Origin: Prasinococcaceae sp. CCMP 1430
Taxonomy: Eukaryota > Prasinodermophyta > Palmophyllophyceae > Prasinococcales > Prasinococcaceae
Assembly (NCBI GenBank): GCA_013416795.1
Contig: RQSC01000002.1
Coordinates: 150,542 to 202,242, forward strand
Direction: 5' to 3'
DNA length: 51,701 nucleotides
Of the stretch, positions 1-11,281 are shown piece by piece (the first letter of the stretch is position 1; each line of letters opens with the position of its first letter). Position numbers and translations under genes: made by a program. Under the pieces are notes generated by a model, which saw only the letters and a program-made list of their open reading frames with translations, made no database searches and was not told where the DNA came from.

Positions 1-22
1 AACGAGCCGCGCGCTCGTGCCG

Positions 23-1714
23 ATGGAGACGCAGCCGCACGCGAACGCGCCGGGGGCCCCGCAGGCGGTGCTCCTGGTGGGATGCTGCGAGTGGGAGGCC
101 GCCGCCGCCGCCGGGGGCGCGGCAGCGACGGCCGCCAACCCCCCCGCAGGCGGGGCGGGGGCCGGCGCGGCCGCAGTGGACAGCCTCGTGACGCTTGCGC
201 TGAGCCGCGGCGCGCCGGCGCTCCTTCCCGTCGGCAATGTGCCGTTGCTCGAGTACTCGCTGCGCATGCTCGCCAAAGTGCGCACCTCCTCGGTGCTCGT
301 GCTTGTCGCTGGGGAGGCCGCAGCCAAGAGCGTCTCCGCGTACGTTTCGGAGCGTGCGCGCACGGACAAGGACAAGCAGCAGGTGGAGGTTATCGCAATG
401 CCTGAGGAATGCGGGTCGGCGGAGGCGCTCAGGCGCGTCGGGGGCAAGCTGCACGCTGGTGAGGTGATCGTGGTGGGGGGGGATGTTGTGACCGGCGTGA
501 GCCTACGCGAAGTCCTCGCAATGCATCGCGAGCGCGGCGCGGCGCTGTCGTCGATGTACGCGCCCGCGCGCTCCAAGAGCAACGACCCCAAGGCCAAGCG
601 CAGCCCCGCGGACTTGGTCGGCGTGCTGAGCGGGCGCGGGAGCGGCGGCGGCGCCACGCAGCTGCTCTTCTCCGCACCGGGGCCCCGTTCCGGCGGCGGC
701 GACGGCGCCCTGCGTCTGCGCCGTGCGGTGGCGCGCGCTGCAGGCTCGATGCGCATCCGCACAGACCTCTTCGACGCGCACGTACATGTCCTCAGCCGCG
801 ACGCGCTGGCCGTGCTGGAGTCGCGCCCGGCCATCCGCAGCATCCGCGAAGATCTCGTGCCACTTCTCACCCGCCACCAGATCGACGATGGGTTTCCGGA
901 GAGCCTCGTGCTGCCGCTGACGGACGTCGACGCTGCCGACGCAGGCGCGGCCGAGGATGGCGGCGCCAAGGGCGGGAAGAGCGGCGCGGACGGCGCCGAT
1001 GGCGGCGCGGACGTCGGTGTCGAGGACGCGGCCGCGATGCAGGAATCGCCCTCGCCCTCGCCGGCTCTGTCGCGTCAGGACTCAGCGGCGGACGTCACGC
1101 GCAAGGCGGCAAAGGATAGCATGGCGCACCTACGGGATCAGTTGCAGCAGATCGGTGGGCGCAGGGCCGTCGGGGGCTGCTGGGCGTACATTGTCACCGC
1201 GGCGGGCGCAAGTGAAGATGCCGAGGCGCAGGCGGGCACGTACTGCGCGGTGGTGGGCTCCTACGAGGCATACCTCGAGGCGAATCGCGACCTTGCGGGC
1301 CCCGCGGTGGGGCTTACCGGCCACGAGGTCACCGCACGGGACAACGTGCTCCATCCGAGCGTGCGGCTCGGGCAGCGCTGCACCGTGGGCGCTGCGTGCA
1401 TCGTGGGCGAGGGGTGCGTGCTCGGCGACAAGACCTCCGTGAAACGCAGCGTCATCGGGGCCAATTGCAAGCTCGGCAACGGCGTGAAGATCATCAACGC
1501 CGTCCTGCACGATGGCGTCAACGTTGGGGATGGCGTCACGATTCAGGGCAGCGTGGTCGCCAACGACGCCCACCTGATGGAGAAGGCGGTCATCAAGGAG
1601 TGCCAGGTCGGGGAGGGCTTCGTGGCCGCCTCAGGGATCGAGTACAAAGGCGAACTTTTGGCCAAGCGCGACGTCGTTGCGAGGCGCCCAAGCGCGATGA
1701 GCAACGCAGAGTAG
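23..1714 (+). CDS. EIF2B3: Translation initiation factor eIF2B subunit gamma
   Basis: eIF2B is the cytosolic guanine-nucleotide exchange factor for eIF2; gamma pairs with epsilon in the catalytic half. The uninterrupted 563-residue frame has two family parts. Residues about 45-300 are a nucleotidyltransferase-like fold with an LLPVGNVPLLEY-type start and a VIVVGGDVVTGV core. Residues about 440-545 are a left-handed beta helix of hexapeptide repeats, with the gamma-typical KRSVIGANCKLGNG and QGSVVAN stretches and a CQVGEGF ending. Human gamma is near 450 residues; the extra length is an Ala/Gly-rich N-terminal loop and an Asp/Gly/Ala insert at about bases 930-1080. I chose the first in-frame ATG (23). 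An in-frame GTG lies just before it, and the window edge hides any upstream exon. It converges with EFHB, with 140 bases between stops. Confidence 0.9.
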   Translation: METQPHANAPGAPQAVLLVGCCEWEAAAAAGGAAATAANPPAGGAGAGAAAVDSLVTLALSRGAPALLPVGNVPLLEYSLRMLAKVRTSSVLVLVAGEAAAKSVSAYVSERARTDKDKQQVEVIAMPEECGSAEALRRVGGKLHAGEVIVVGGDVVTGVSLREVLAMHRERGAALSSMYAPARSKSNDPKAKRSPADLVGVLSGRGSGGGATQLLFSAPGPRSGGGDGALRLRRAVARAAGSMRIRTDLFDAHVHVLSRDALAVLESRPAIRSIREDLVPLLTRHQIDDGFPESLVLPLTDVDAADAGAAEDGGAKGGKSGADGADGGADVGVEDAAAMQESPSPSPALSRQDSAADVTRKAAKDSMAHLRDQLQQIGGRRAVGGCWAYIVTAAGASEDAEAQAGTYCAVVGSYEAYLEANRDLAGPAVGLTGHEVTARDNVLHPSVRLGQRCTVGAACIVGEGCVLGDKTSVKRSVIGANCKLGNGVKIINAVLHDGVNVGDGVTIQGSVVANDAHLMEKAVIKECQVGEGFVAASGIEYKGELLAKRDVVARRPSAMSNAE

Positions 1715-1854
1715 GCAGGGGGACACCGTCGCTGCCCACCCTGCGATCGCTGCGCCGCTCGCTCGCGGCGACGAGCGGGGCCGTCTGTCACAGCATCTTT
1801 TCACGCACGCATCACCTACTAGGTACATTACATCGCGATGAAATCATTGCGCGC

Positions 1855-3836
1855 TCAGCTCATCTTGAGCACACATCGCCTGAATGAGTCAACGCTGCAG
1901 TGGCCGGCCGCCTGCCCGTCCATGCTCTCCGCCGCCGCAAACACCTCGTCGAAGTTGGGCACGTCGATCCCCGAGCCCTCGAAGAGCTCCTTCATCGCGT
2001 CCTTGTCGAGCACCTGGAGATAGTCCTCCTCCGCCACGTTGGGATTGTCCCCCGTGTACAGCAGGTGGGACGCGTTGGGCTCGTTGCCGTAATTTCGAAC
2101 GTCGGCGACCGACCTTGTCGACGGCGCGGGGATGTCCGTGCGAATGCTGGGCACGCCGTAGGAGCGGTCCTCCCCACCGACGTTGCGAAAGCCCCTGCGC
2201 AATGACTTTCCCAGGTTCGCGTCGGGCATCTGCTCCTCGATGGAGTAGTCGCCCACGATGAGCTCCCCCACACTCCACTCTTTCGTCCCGCTGCGTCGGC
2301 TGGGCACGCCGAAAGTGTGGGCATCGTCCGGCCGGCCGGCGCCGTGGCAGCCGAGCGTCTTGCAGCGTCCGAGCTCGTCCGCGTCCGCCAATTTGAAGTC
2401 CTCAATGCGCTTTGAAACGATGGTGGCATTGAGACCTTTGCCGTCGAGCGTAGGGTTGAGCGCCTTCGCCACGCCATCCGTGTGCTTCTCGCGCGCCGCC
2501 ATGCCGAAAGAGTGCGTCGCAGGGTCGATGTTCGCCGCTGCCCAATCGTACCCACGGCGGCGCTGCTCGCCGGGGTAATAGTCGCCGTGCGTGAGCACGT
2601 ACTGCTGGTGCTCGGTCGAAGCCGCGTCGGCCTCGGGCGCGCCCCCGCTGCTCTCGGCGGGGAATATGATCTTGAGCGCCTCGTTCGCCTTCGATTTCTC
2701 TACGGCACCCACCGGCCGCCCGAAGGGCACCTCCTCGCCCATGCCCTGGGGCAGCACGTGCCCGCGGTTCATTGACTTCCCGAGTGGCTCAAGCTTGGAC
2801 GAGTGATAGATGTCCTCCTGCCGCTCGAGCCGCCATCGCATCAGCTGCGACTTTGGGTACGACGCGATGACGTTGCCAACGCCCTCGCCAGGCTCGTTGA
2901 CCATGCCGAACGCCCCGTTCTCAGGCTGCGGCACGGGGTCGTCAGCAGCGCCCCAGTGCTTGCTGATGGCGCCAGGCTTGTGCTGCGCGCTCTTGCGGTA
3001 CCTGGAAGAGCATAGGCGGGAAGGGAGCAGGGCGCAGCGCGTCAGCGCGGGCGGCGCAGCGCGCAGAGCCAGGGGCGCAGCCGGCTGCGCGTCGGCATTT
3101 GCGGTACGGGCGAAGAACAGGGTTCGACCCGACGCGCGCGCGCGCGAGGAGCTGACGCAGGAGCAAGAGGCCCACGCGAGCGCGCCGCAGCCCGCCCCCC
3201 TGCGCGTGCGGGTCGTGAATTCGTGCCATGTTCGACCACGGCGGTGGGCGCCAGGCTCACCGGGGGCGCGCGGGGTGGCCTGTCTGGCGAGTCACACGCG
3301 CCCATCCCAACGGCGAGCGCGCGCCTCGCCCGAAAAAAGCGGAAAAGAGAGGGGGGGGGACACGCGCGGGACCGCGGGCGGCATGCACGCCGCGCGCGAG
3401 GCCGTCGTCGAGGCGTGCGGCTTTGTCGGGGTCGCGGAGGTTGACGGAGTGCGCTTCCGCGAGGGAGGCGGCCCGTCCACGCGAGCGAGCCTCCACGAGA
3501 GCTCCACCGGCTCTCTCGCTGCGGAGAGGCTCGTTGCGCTTGCGGCCGTGGCCGCGCCCGAGGCAAAGCTGCGCGCGCCTGCACCCGCCCCCCTCCGTGA
3601 TTCCCGCCTCGCGCGCTCTCGCCCACCCGCTCGCGTGTGCGCGAGTGGGTCCCGCCCTCGCCCTGTGCGCGTTGCGGCGCGACGCACTTCCTGATCTCAG
3701 CGGGCGTCTGCGGGCGCTCCATGCCGACATCCTGCTGCACGCACTGCTGTGCGCCCTCCGTGTTGAGGGCGCTCGCGCGGCCCGCGGCGGGCAGGTCGGG
3801 GTGCGTGTCGATGCCCATCTTCATACCTGCCGCCAT
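1855..3836 (-). CDS. EFHB: EFHB / CFAP21-like axonemal protein (two exons)
   Basis: EFHB (CFAP21, FAP21) is a microtubule inner protein of the B-tubule in ciliary doublets. Model: exon 1 3836-3688, intron 3687-3002 (GTGCGT...CCAG), exon 2 3001-1855, 431 residues. The splice restores TPAEIRKYRKS across the junction (two bases plus one), which supports it strongly. Family traits are the repeated HTFG(V/M) motifs, ADADELGRCKTLG, GISKHWG-like text written here as AISKHWG, and a C-terminal degenerate EF-hand region (KDAMKELFEGSGIDVPNFDEVF, read in two parts). Animal EFHB is about twice as long; the missing part is N-terminal, so this is either the core protein or lacks further 5' exons. ATG 3836 and 3824 are both possible starts. 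TGTAA lies 23 bases after the stop. Confidence 0.85.
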
Positions 3837-4843
3837 CGCCGCCGTGGGTGGGTGGCCCCCCAGAGCGGCGGCGCACCCGGTGGGCGCTGCACGCGCGGCC
3901 TGTGGCGCGCGCGCCGCGCACCCCCCCCCCGGCGCACGCGCCCAGCCGCGCGCGCGCGCGGGAGAGATCCCCCGCGATGGTCGGATTCAAACCACATCCG
4001 CTGCCATCCAATTTCCCCAAACTATACCCCTAACAAGCAACGTCGCCATCCGCGTTCGGACCGTGGGAGCACCGGGGTCAGGGATGGGCCGCCCCGGGTC
4101 TCACGACGGGTTCAAGAAAGTTTTTTTTTTTCGCGCGCGTGTGCGCGGCGTTGCCGCCACTGCGCGCACGCGCGCGTGTGTGCCCCCCCCACCCCACCCC
4201 ACCCCACCCCCACGCACACACGTGCGCGCGCGCACGCGGCAGCGCGCGGGACAGAAGAGGGAGGGAGGCGCAGCGCGGCGCGTCGCCTCGCCTTCCGGCA
4301 CAGGCGCCAGCTCCAGTGTCGCAACCGCCAGCGCCAGTGTCGCAGGCTCTCGCCCGCCCCCGCACCGCGCCCCCACACCGACCCCCCCTCCCGAGGGGAA
4401 CCAACAACAAAACGTTTGACTGGCCACCATCCCGCGCGCCCACCCGTGTCTGAACCAACGGCAAATCTCAAAATTCCCAACACTGGCAGTCGGCGCCCGT
4501 TCGGGGAACCGCGCGGGGGGAACCCGCGCTCGTCGCCGCGCGGCCGCGCGCGAAAAGGGACGAGACAAAGGCGAAGCGAGCGCGCGGCTGGTCAGATCCC
4601 ATGCGCGCGCCCGCGCCCGCGCCGCGCGCTCGGAGCTCTCCCGTGGCCTTTAAAGTCCACCGCGGCAATGCGGCGACGGCGGACCACCGCAGCCGCGCGG
4701 CCCGGCCGCAGCGCGGGATGCGCGCAGGCGGCCCATGGCGAGCGCGTTCGCCTGGCCGCGCGCCGCCGCCGGTCGGGGGGTAAAGGGGGGGGGGGGAGGG
4801 GAGTGCCTTGCCACAAGCCACAATCATTAAATGGTCGCTCGCC
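3837..4843. other. Intergenic region between EFHB and eIF3e
   Basis: About 1 kb upstream of EFHB and downstream of eIF3e (both minus strand). It contains a (CCCCA)n tract at about 4186-4212, a T run near 4121-4131, alternating CG tracts, and a relatively AT-rich patch at 3980-4035 that may be the EFHB promoter. I see no credible gene; long open frames here are arginine-rich by-products of GC content. Confidence 0.6.
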
Positions 4844-6465
4844 CTACGCGGACACTGCCTTCCGCTTGGCGTCCGCGAGCACGGCGCCGCCGAGCTGGTA
4901 GGTGCGCGCGGCCAGCCCCTTGGTCTTGTCGATGATCTTCTCGTACAGCGTGCTGGCCTTGGAGCCCATGATGACGGTGCCCGCCTGCGAGTCGATCTTG
5001 GCATCGAGGCCAGCATGGCGGATGAGGTTGACCACCCAGCGCTCGGCGTCCGCCTGGTCCATGTTGAGCTTCTCCCCCAGCATGGCAATGTCAATGACGT
5101 GGTGAATGCGGCAGTAGGTCTCGAAAATGAGGTGGCGCGCCGACTCCACGAACTCGTCCTTGCACGCCACCAGGAAAAAGTCGTTCGAGAGCACGTTGGC
5201 GCACTCGCGCAGGTGCTGCTGCGCGCCGTCGAAGTCGTACGAGACGTACAGGCACTCGAGGAACTCGCACACCGGGTCGGAGAAGGAGTGCTTCTCCATC
5301 TGGATCACACGAATCAGATCCTTCTGTGCCCCCGACCTGCGCTTGTTGATGACCACCGCGGTTGCGAGGTAGCGCAGCAGGTGCGGCGCGGTGGTCTGAA
5401 TGGCGTTGAGGTAGCGCTCCTGCATGAAGAGGTCCACGATCAGGTTGCGGCCGTTCTCGTGGTTGAAGAAGATGAAGAGCGCCCAGTGCAGCAGCCACGT
5501 GCGCTGCTGCAGCTGCACCAGCGCGCTGGGAAACGTGCGCGTGTCGATCGCCTCCTTGAGACGGTTGAGGTCGTCCAGCGCGACCTGCCAGTTCTGCATG
5601 AGGATCTCGGCACCCAGCTTGCCCCACAGCGCGTTGAACGCGCGCTCGGGGCTCTGCGTGAGCGTGCGGTAGTGGTACAGGAACTCGGCCGCCGCGGAGT
5701 AGTTGCCACAGTCGAACTGCAGCTTCGCAAAAGAATAGAGCGACTCGACCTGCTCCGTGCCCAAGCCGGCCTGCGCGAGGACCGCCAGGTTGTACTCGCG
5801 GTCCTGCTGCAGGTTGGCGAGCTTGGCCGGGTCCGACAGGAACTCAACCATGGGCGCGGCCTGCTCGATCAGCGTCTGCATCTTGACGAGCACCGACTCG
5901 CGCAGCTCCATCATCTCCTTCGGTGGCTCCTCCTTGCCCTCGAGCTCCTGCACAGCGAGCGCCGACGCGATCGCACGCAGGCCATACGAGCGGAGCGACG
6001 GTCAGAAAGGCCCTTGCTGGCGGCGACGGCGCGCGTGTTCTCTCTCCCGCGTTTCGGCGCGAGAGGGGGCTGGAATGGGCAGGTGGGCGGGGTGGGGGAT
6101 GGGCAGTCTAACCCCATCCACCCACCCACATGCGCACGCACGCACGCACAGCGCCCGTCCGCGCGCGGGTCCGCGAGCGCGCGCCTGCGCCTGCGTCTGC
6201 GTGCAGCGCCGCACTGCGCGCTGCGTGGCGACGCGCCGGTAGGGCTCACCTTGTAGATGTCGATGGCGAAGTCGATCATGTTGGTCTTCTCGAGCAGCGC
6301 GAGCTTGGCGCGCAGGACGGACTTCTGCTCGTAGCATCCCTGCGTTTGCAGGAACTCGAGCAGCGGCAGCACGAGGTGTTTGTCCAGGTGCTTGGCGATC
6401 GTGTGCGTGAGGTCGTGCGCGGCGACCGTCGCCGCCGCATCCGCCGGCGCCACTGCGGCGGCCAT
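4844..6465 (-). CDS. EIF3E: Translation initiation factor eIF3 subunit e (INT6), two exons
   Basis: eIF3e is a PCI-domain scaffold subunit of eIF3, which binds the 40S subunit and recruits mRNA. Model: exon 1 6465-6250 (72 codons), intron 6249-5948 (GTGAGC...TGCAG, 302 bases), exon 2 5947-4844, 439 residues against about 445 in animals. Exon 1 holds the diagnostic N-terminus (DLTHTIAKHLDKHLVLPLLEF). Exon 2 holds ECGNY-like DCGNYSAAAEFLYHYR, SEILMQNW-like GAEILMQNWQVALDDL, TWLLHWALFIFFNHENG and the PCI helices ending in KLNMDQADAERWVVNLIR and LDAKIDS. The start ATG at 6465 has A at -3 and G at +4. The intron keeps the spacing between the two conserved blocks equal to that of the family. No plant-specific extension is visible. 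Confidence 0.95.
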
Positions 6466-6773
6466 ATTGGCGCGCTCCCTCGCGCTCGCTCGCGCGGCGC
6501 TCCGGCGCGCAATGCTTCGCTGGATCGCTGCCTTGCATTCTGCACTCCCTGGAGCGCTGCGAGAGCTTGGGCTTGAAGGTGCAGTCGGCCACCTCGGCGG
6601 CTGCGAGGCGCCAAAAAGCCAAAAAAAAAAAAAGGTCCCTCCGAAAAGCAGCCGGAAAAGAGCCCTGTGACATCCGACCAGCAGGGACACACGCCCGTCG
6701 CAAAAACAAAACAAAAACAAAAAAAAAAACGCCGCGCGGCCGCGCAGGCCGTTCGGCATGCAGCCGCCGCCGC

Positions 6774-6797
6774 CGCGCGCGCGCGCGCGCGCGCGCG
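6774..6797. repeat. (GC)n microsatellite
   Basis: Uninterrupted alternating G/C dinucleotides, about 12 copies, directly after a (CCG)n stretch in the eIF3e-UROD intergenic region. Confidence 0.9.
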
Positions 6798-6857
6798 AAC
6801 CCTAGATTCGCATGCACGTCAATCGCCACGCCCAGATCGCAGCCGCAGCGCATGGGT

Positions 6858-6934
6858 GGATCGATGGATCGATCGATCGATCGATCGACGGGGCGGCAAT
6901 CCGCGCGTACGCTCCCACCCATCGATCGATCGAT
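6858..6934. repeat. (ATCG)n microsatellite in two blocks
   Basis: A GATC/ATCG tetranucleotide array at 6858-6888 and a second at 6920-6934, separated by unique sequence. The unit is self-complementary, so the tract can form cruciforms. Confidence 0.85.
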
Positions 6935-7322
6935 GGATGCACGCGCGCGTGCGCTCTGCGTCTGCACGAAGCCGGGCAGCGCCCGCGTTGGTTGTTTCAG
7001 TCGGTTGGTGCTCGCTCGTCTACATGGCGAGAGAGTACCACTCGTCGAATCGCCACATGTGCCCAGCTTTTCATTAGGTCAGGACTTGGCGCGCCAACCA
7101 AAACACACGCTGTCCGTCGTTCGTTGGATTGATTGTTTGATCGATGTTGATGACGGACGGGCTCTCACCCCGCGCTTGTGCCAGCCAGCGTTGTGCGAAT
7201 TCGCCGCCGGGCGGGCGGGGCGGCGACGCGAATGAGGAATTTCATCCCAGGGCGGGGGGAGGGATTCGGGCGTCGGGGCGGGCGTAGCGCGCCGCGGGGC
7301 CGCGTCGCGCGGCGGACGATGG

Positions 7323-10300
7323 ATGGGGGCGAACGATCCAGATTCCGGGCGCCGCGGGCCGCCATGCGAACGACTGCCGTCCGGGAACACGCGCTCTCCC
7401 ATCATCGCGCCCATCAGTCAGTCGGCCCAGTCGGCCGGGTCGCCCGCGGAGGGGTGGGCGCAGCTGTTCGCGCGAGGGCGGTGCGGCGCTGATGGGCCGG
7501 GGAGCTGGGGAGCAGAGGGGCGCGAGGAGGGGATCGCCACACCGCGCGAGGCGGCGCGCGCGAGGCGCGAAGGGCGAGGAAGCGCCCAGCCCCACCGGCC
7601 CTTCCCAAACCGCCCGCGGCAGCGCACGCGCCGCTTCGCCGCCGCTCGCGCGCGCGTGCGCGCGGCCGATGCGCCCTCGCAGCACCTGATGACGCGCGTC
7701 GCGCGCGGCGAGGCGACAGAGCGCACGCCGACGTGGCTCTTCCGCCAGGCGGGGCGGCACCTGCCCGAGTACAGGCAGTACAAGGAAGACACGGGGAAGA
7801 TGTTCCTCGACCTGCTCAAGGTGCGCGTCGCGCGAACGCGGCACGCAGGCGCACGACGCTCGCGCATCGGGCGCGTCGCGCCGCGCAGCGGTTGTGCGCC
7901 GCAGCCTGCCGCCTGGTGCAGGCGGCGAGGTCTCTGGGGACCTGAGAGGCTCGGGGACAGCGCTCGATGGTCGCTGACCCTCGCGCGTGGGCGCGCCCGC
8001 GCATACGCGCCCAACAGGACCCGCGCGACGTGACTGAGGTGACCATGCAGCCCGTCCGCCGCTACGACATCGACGCGGCCATCCTGTTTTCGGACATCCT
8101 CGTGGTCGCGGAGGCCCTCGGCACGCGCGTCGAGATGCCCGGCGGCGTGGGCATCCAGGTGCCCGAGCCGCTGCTCTCGCCAGCCGACATGTCTAAGATT
8201 GCCATGGACGGCGTGGACGTGCGGGACAAGCTGGGCTATGTGGTCGAGTCCGTCGAGAGCATCGTGGGCGCCATCGCCGCCGAGGGGCGCGGCGTGCCGC
8301 TCATCGGCTTCAGCGCGGCGCCCTGGACGCTCTTCTACTACATGGTGGGCGGATACGGCGCGCGCAACACGGACGCGGGGATGCGCTGGCTGCGCGAGTA
8401 CCCGGCGGACGCGAAGATGCTCATGGAGGTGCTCACCGTCACCGTCATTGAGTACCTCGACGAGCAGGCCAAGGCCGGCGCCGAGATGCTGCAGGTGTTC
8501 GAGGCGATGGGCAAGCACATCACGCCCGAGGCCTTTGACGACTTCGCGCTCCCCTACCTGCAGCGCATCGCCGCGGAGATGAAGGAGCGCCACCCGGACG
8601 TGCCGCTGCTCGTGTTCACACGCGACGCCATGTACGCCAACACGCGCATGCAGGAGGCCGGCTACGACGTCGTCACGCTGGACCTCTTTGCGGGGCGCGA
8701 GGAGACCCGCGCGGCGCTCGCCGCCGAGGCGCTTGCGGGCGGTGGCGAAGATGGCGGCGCGCTCGCCGAGGCGGCGGCGGCGGTGAGGGTGACGTCGCTG
8801 ATCCTGCAGGAGAAGTACGACGCCGCGCTCGCGTGCGACCCGCCGCCGAACGCGTTCCAGCGCGCGTACTGCCTCTACCGAAAGGGCGAGCAGGAGGCCG
8901 CGCTTGCCGTGCTCGAGGACGCCGGCACTGAAGACGCGGACGTGTGCCGGCTGCGTGCTCAGACGCTCTACCGGCTCGGGCGCGCGTCCGAGGCGCTCGC
9001 CGAGCTGCAGCCGCAGGTCACCACCGCACGCGGCGCACCGGACGCCGCCGAGATCGTCACGAACGCGCTGGCGTGCGCCGCCGCCGCCGCCGCCGCTGCG
9101 GATGGCTCGAAGGCTGCCGACACGGGGAGTGAGGGCGCAATCGAGGCGATGCTCGATGCGACCGGAGTGGAACCGCGCGACAGCTTCGAGGTGGCGTACA
9201 ACGTGGCGTGCGCCGCCCTCGCCTGCGGCGACGTCGCGCGCGCCGAAGAAATGCTCAACCTCGCGCTCAAGGTGGGGCGCGCCGCGCTGGAACTCGACGA
9301 CGCCGGCGAAGATGAGATCTCTGAGGAGTTGGCGCCGGCCGAAGTCCAGCTGGCGTACATCGCACAGCTCGGGGGGGGCGCGGAGGAAGCAGCCAAGGCG
9401 TACACAAGCGTCCTTGACGGCGGCGCTGACGCCGTGACTACTGCGGTCGCGGCCAACAACTTGGCTGCCGCGCGCGGCAAGCACGAGGTCTTCGACAGCC
9501 TCAAGCGTTTCGCAGGGCTGTTCGGCCCGAAGAAAAGCGCGTCCGAGGCGAACGCGATCGTGGCCTCGCTGGACACCCGGCTGGGCCCGGCCCAGCGACG
9601 CGCGCTCATGCGCACGCGCGCGCTGCTGCTGCTGCACGCGGGCAAGAGCGAGCTCGCGGGGCGCGCCGCGGACGCGTACGGCAGCGCGTTTCCCGACGAT
9701 GCTGCCGCAGCCATCCTGGCGGCGTCGCGGCCAGGTGTTTCCCCGGGCGTCGCCGATGATATGCTCAGCAGCTACGCCGGTGGCCAGCGTGGGCCCGCCG
9801 CCGCTGCTGCCGCCCACTGCGCGCGCGCCGAGCTTGCCGCGCGCGCCGGGCTGCTGGAGGAAGCAGCCGCGGCGCTCGAGGCGGTCGCGGAACTGATCAA
9901 GTTGACCCCGCCTGTTGTGGCAACCCTCCTCGACGTGTACGGCAGGCTGGACGATGCAGAGCGCTCCGCGGCGACGCTGGAGCGCGCGCTCTCCCCGGGC
10001 GGTGGCGGCGGGGACATGGCCCTCCCCGCCGAGCTGCTGCGCGGCGCTGCCGAGCGGCGACAGGTGGAGGGGAGGCATGCGGAGGCGGCGGAGCTTTGGC
10101 AACGCTGCGAGGCGCGCGCGGCGCGCGGCGACGAGGGTGATGACACGCTCGCGCGGCTCGCGCGGGCGGGCGCGGTGGAGTGCCTCGCGAGCTCTGGGCA
10201 GGTGGGCGCCGCCGAGGAGCTCGCTTCCGGCCTCGCGCCCGTGCCAGGCGCCGAAAAGCTCAACCCCGAGGCGCTGCTCTCAGCGCCAGTGCGTGAGAGG

Positions 10301-10678
10301 GCAGATGCGGGCAAGGTCGGGTCGACGGCCCTTGAGGGGGGCGAGAGCGCCGGGTGTAGCGGCGAGGCGGAGCAGCCCCGCAAGCGCAGGGTCATGTCAG
10401 AGCGGCGGAAGGAGCGCAAGCGCCTGCGCCGCCTGCCCAAAGGCTTCGATCCGGCCAACCCGGGGCCGCCGCCCGATCCGGAGCGCTGGCTCCCGAAGCG
10501 CGAGCGCTCAACATTCCGCCGCAAGCGCAACAAGAAGGTCACGGGAGGGCAGGGAGCAGTCAATGTGGAATCCATGGGCAAGCTCGACGCCGCCACGCAG
10601 GAGGCCGCCAAGACACAACAGGCGCCCTCGCGCGGCAGCGGAAAGAAAGGCCGCAAGCAAAAGGGGGGCAGGCGGTGA
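7323..10678 (+). CDS. Chimeric reading frame: truncated uroporphyrinogen decarboxylase joined to SRP72
   Basis: Exon 1 7323-7820, intron 7821-8017 (GTGCGC...ACAG), exon 2 8018-10678, 1052 residues. Residues about 123-405 are UROD (uroporphyrinogen III to coproporphyrinogen III, plastid heme/chlorophyll pathway): [10 protein letters not shown] with the substrate arginines, FSDIL with the catalytic Asp, and [11 protein letters not shown]. The frame then passes without a stop, at about 8700-8785, into SRP72, the TPR scaffold of the signal recognition particle: [18 protein letters not shown], many TPR helices, and the SRP72 C-terminal basic motif [13 protein letters not shown] near residue 983. 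UROD lacks its last ~125 residues, including the LQGNLDP and GHG(L/V)YP blocks with the active-site His. SRP72 lacks roughly its first 60. The conserved UROD start is ATG 7689; 7323 adds an Arg/Ala-rich stretch ending VRAADAP that could be a transit peptide. It could be a real fusion, a pseudogene, or an assembly deletion joining two neighbours. Confidence 0.8.
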
Positions 10679-11281
10679 AGTCCGAGCGGGTGTCAGACGA
10701 GGTGGCGTACGCCGCGTGCGGTGTGTGCGCTTGTTGCGTCGGACGCGTCGACTGCGCCGCTCGGTGCTGGTGTAGCACGTTTCGAGGGCCCATGGCGCGC
10801 ACACAAAGTACAGTAAGAGTCCACTCGCCCGCCCACGCCTCAGAGAAGACGCGGCCGCTCATTTGGCACTTGCGCTGGCGGCAGCGCGCCCGCGGACGCG
10901 AGGTCCCCCAGCGCGTCTGCGTGCATGCGCGCGGCGCGATCCATGGCGCGCCGGAGGTGACACTCGGTAGCAACTACGCCGCGGAAACGGCATCGAGGTC
11001 TGTTTGGTGAGATTTGATGAAAAAATCGGAGGGGATGTTGCGCCACCCCGCAGCCAGACCTGGCGCATCGCGCGCCCCTCTCCACCCCCACAAAACACGC
11101 GCACCACACACGCTGACGCGTGCCACCGCGCTGGGGCGTGCTGCGCGCTGCGCGATCCTGCGCGCCTCGAGCAGGTCGCGCGCGCGCTGGGCTGCGCGCC
11201 TTGCGGACCGTGCAGCGCGACTACGGCGGGCACAGAAGTGCCGGCGCTGAGGTGCGCAGCGTATCTGTGCGAGCTGCCAGA
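10679..11281. other. 3' flank of SRP72 and upstream region of the MgtE-like gene
   Basis: About 600 bases with no recognisable gene. It contains GTAC-bearing sequence near 10808 and a short A run (11022-11027). Open frames on both strands are arginine/cysteine-rich and lack family features. Confidence 0.5.

Larger units (their letters stand above)
6466..7322. other. Divergent promoter region rich in simple repeats
   Basis: The region lies between divergent eIF3e (-) and UROD-SRP72 (+). From left to right it holds an A11-13 run near 6618, two A-rich runs at 6700-6729, a (GC)n tract, and two (ATCG)n tracts. Either gene's 5' UTR could lie here. No protein-coding or RNA gene is recognisable. Confidence 0.6.

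Noticed and set aside
3965-4040. tRNA-like stretch on the minus strand with a GGTTTGAATCC T-loop look-alike
   Set aside because: The T stem and acceptor stem do not pair and no anticodon arm can be drawn.
4808-6256. 482-residue open frame on the plus strand
   Set aside because: Antisense to eIF3e exon 2, whose family match is unambiguous; this frame is Leu/Val/His-rich without features.
8783-8809. 27-base GTGAGG...CTGCAG segment at the UROD-SRP72 junction
   Set aside because: It resembles a mini-intron, but it is too short, in frame, and its translation (VRVTSLILQ) aligns with the SRP72 TPR helix, so I keep it as coding.
7418-10102. 894-residue open frame on the minus strand
   Set aside because: It is antisense to the UROD-SRP72 exon and to its upstream region, rich in Arg/His/Gly with no motifs; a GC-driven shadow.
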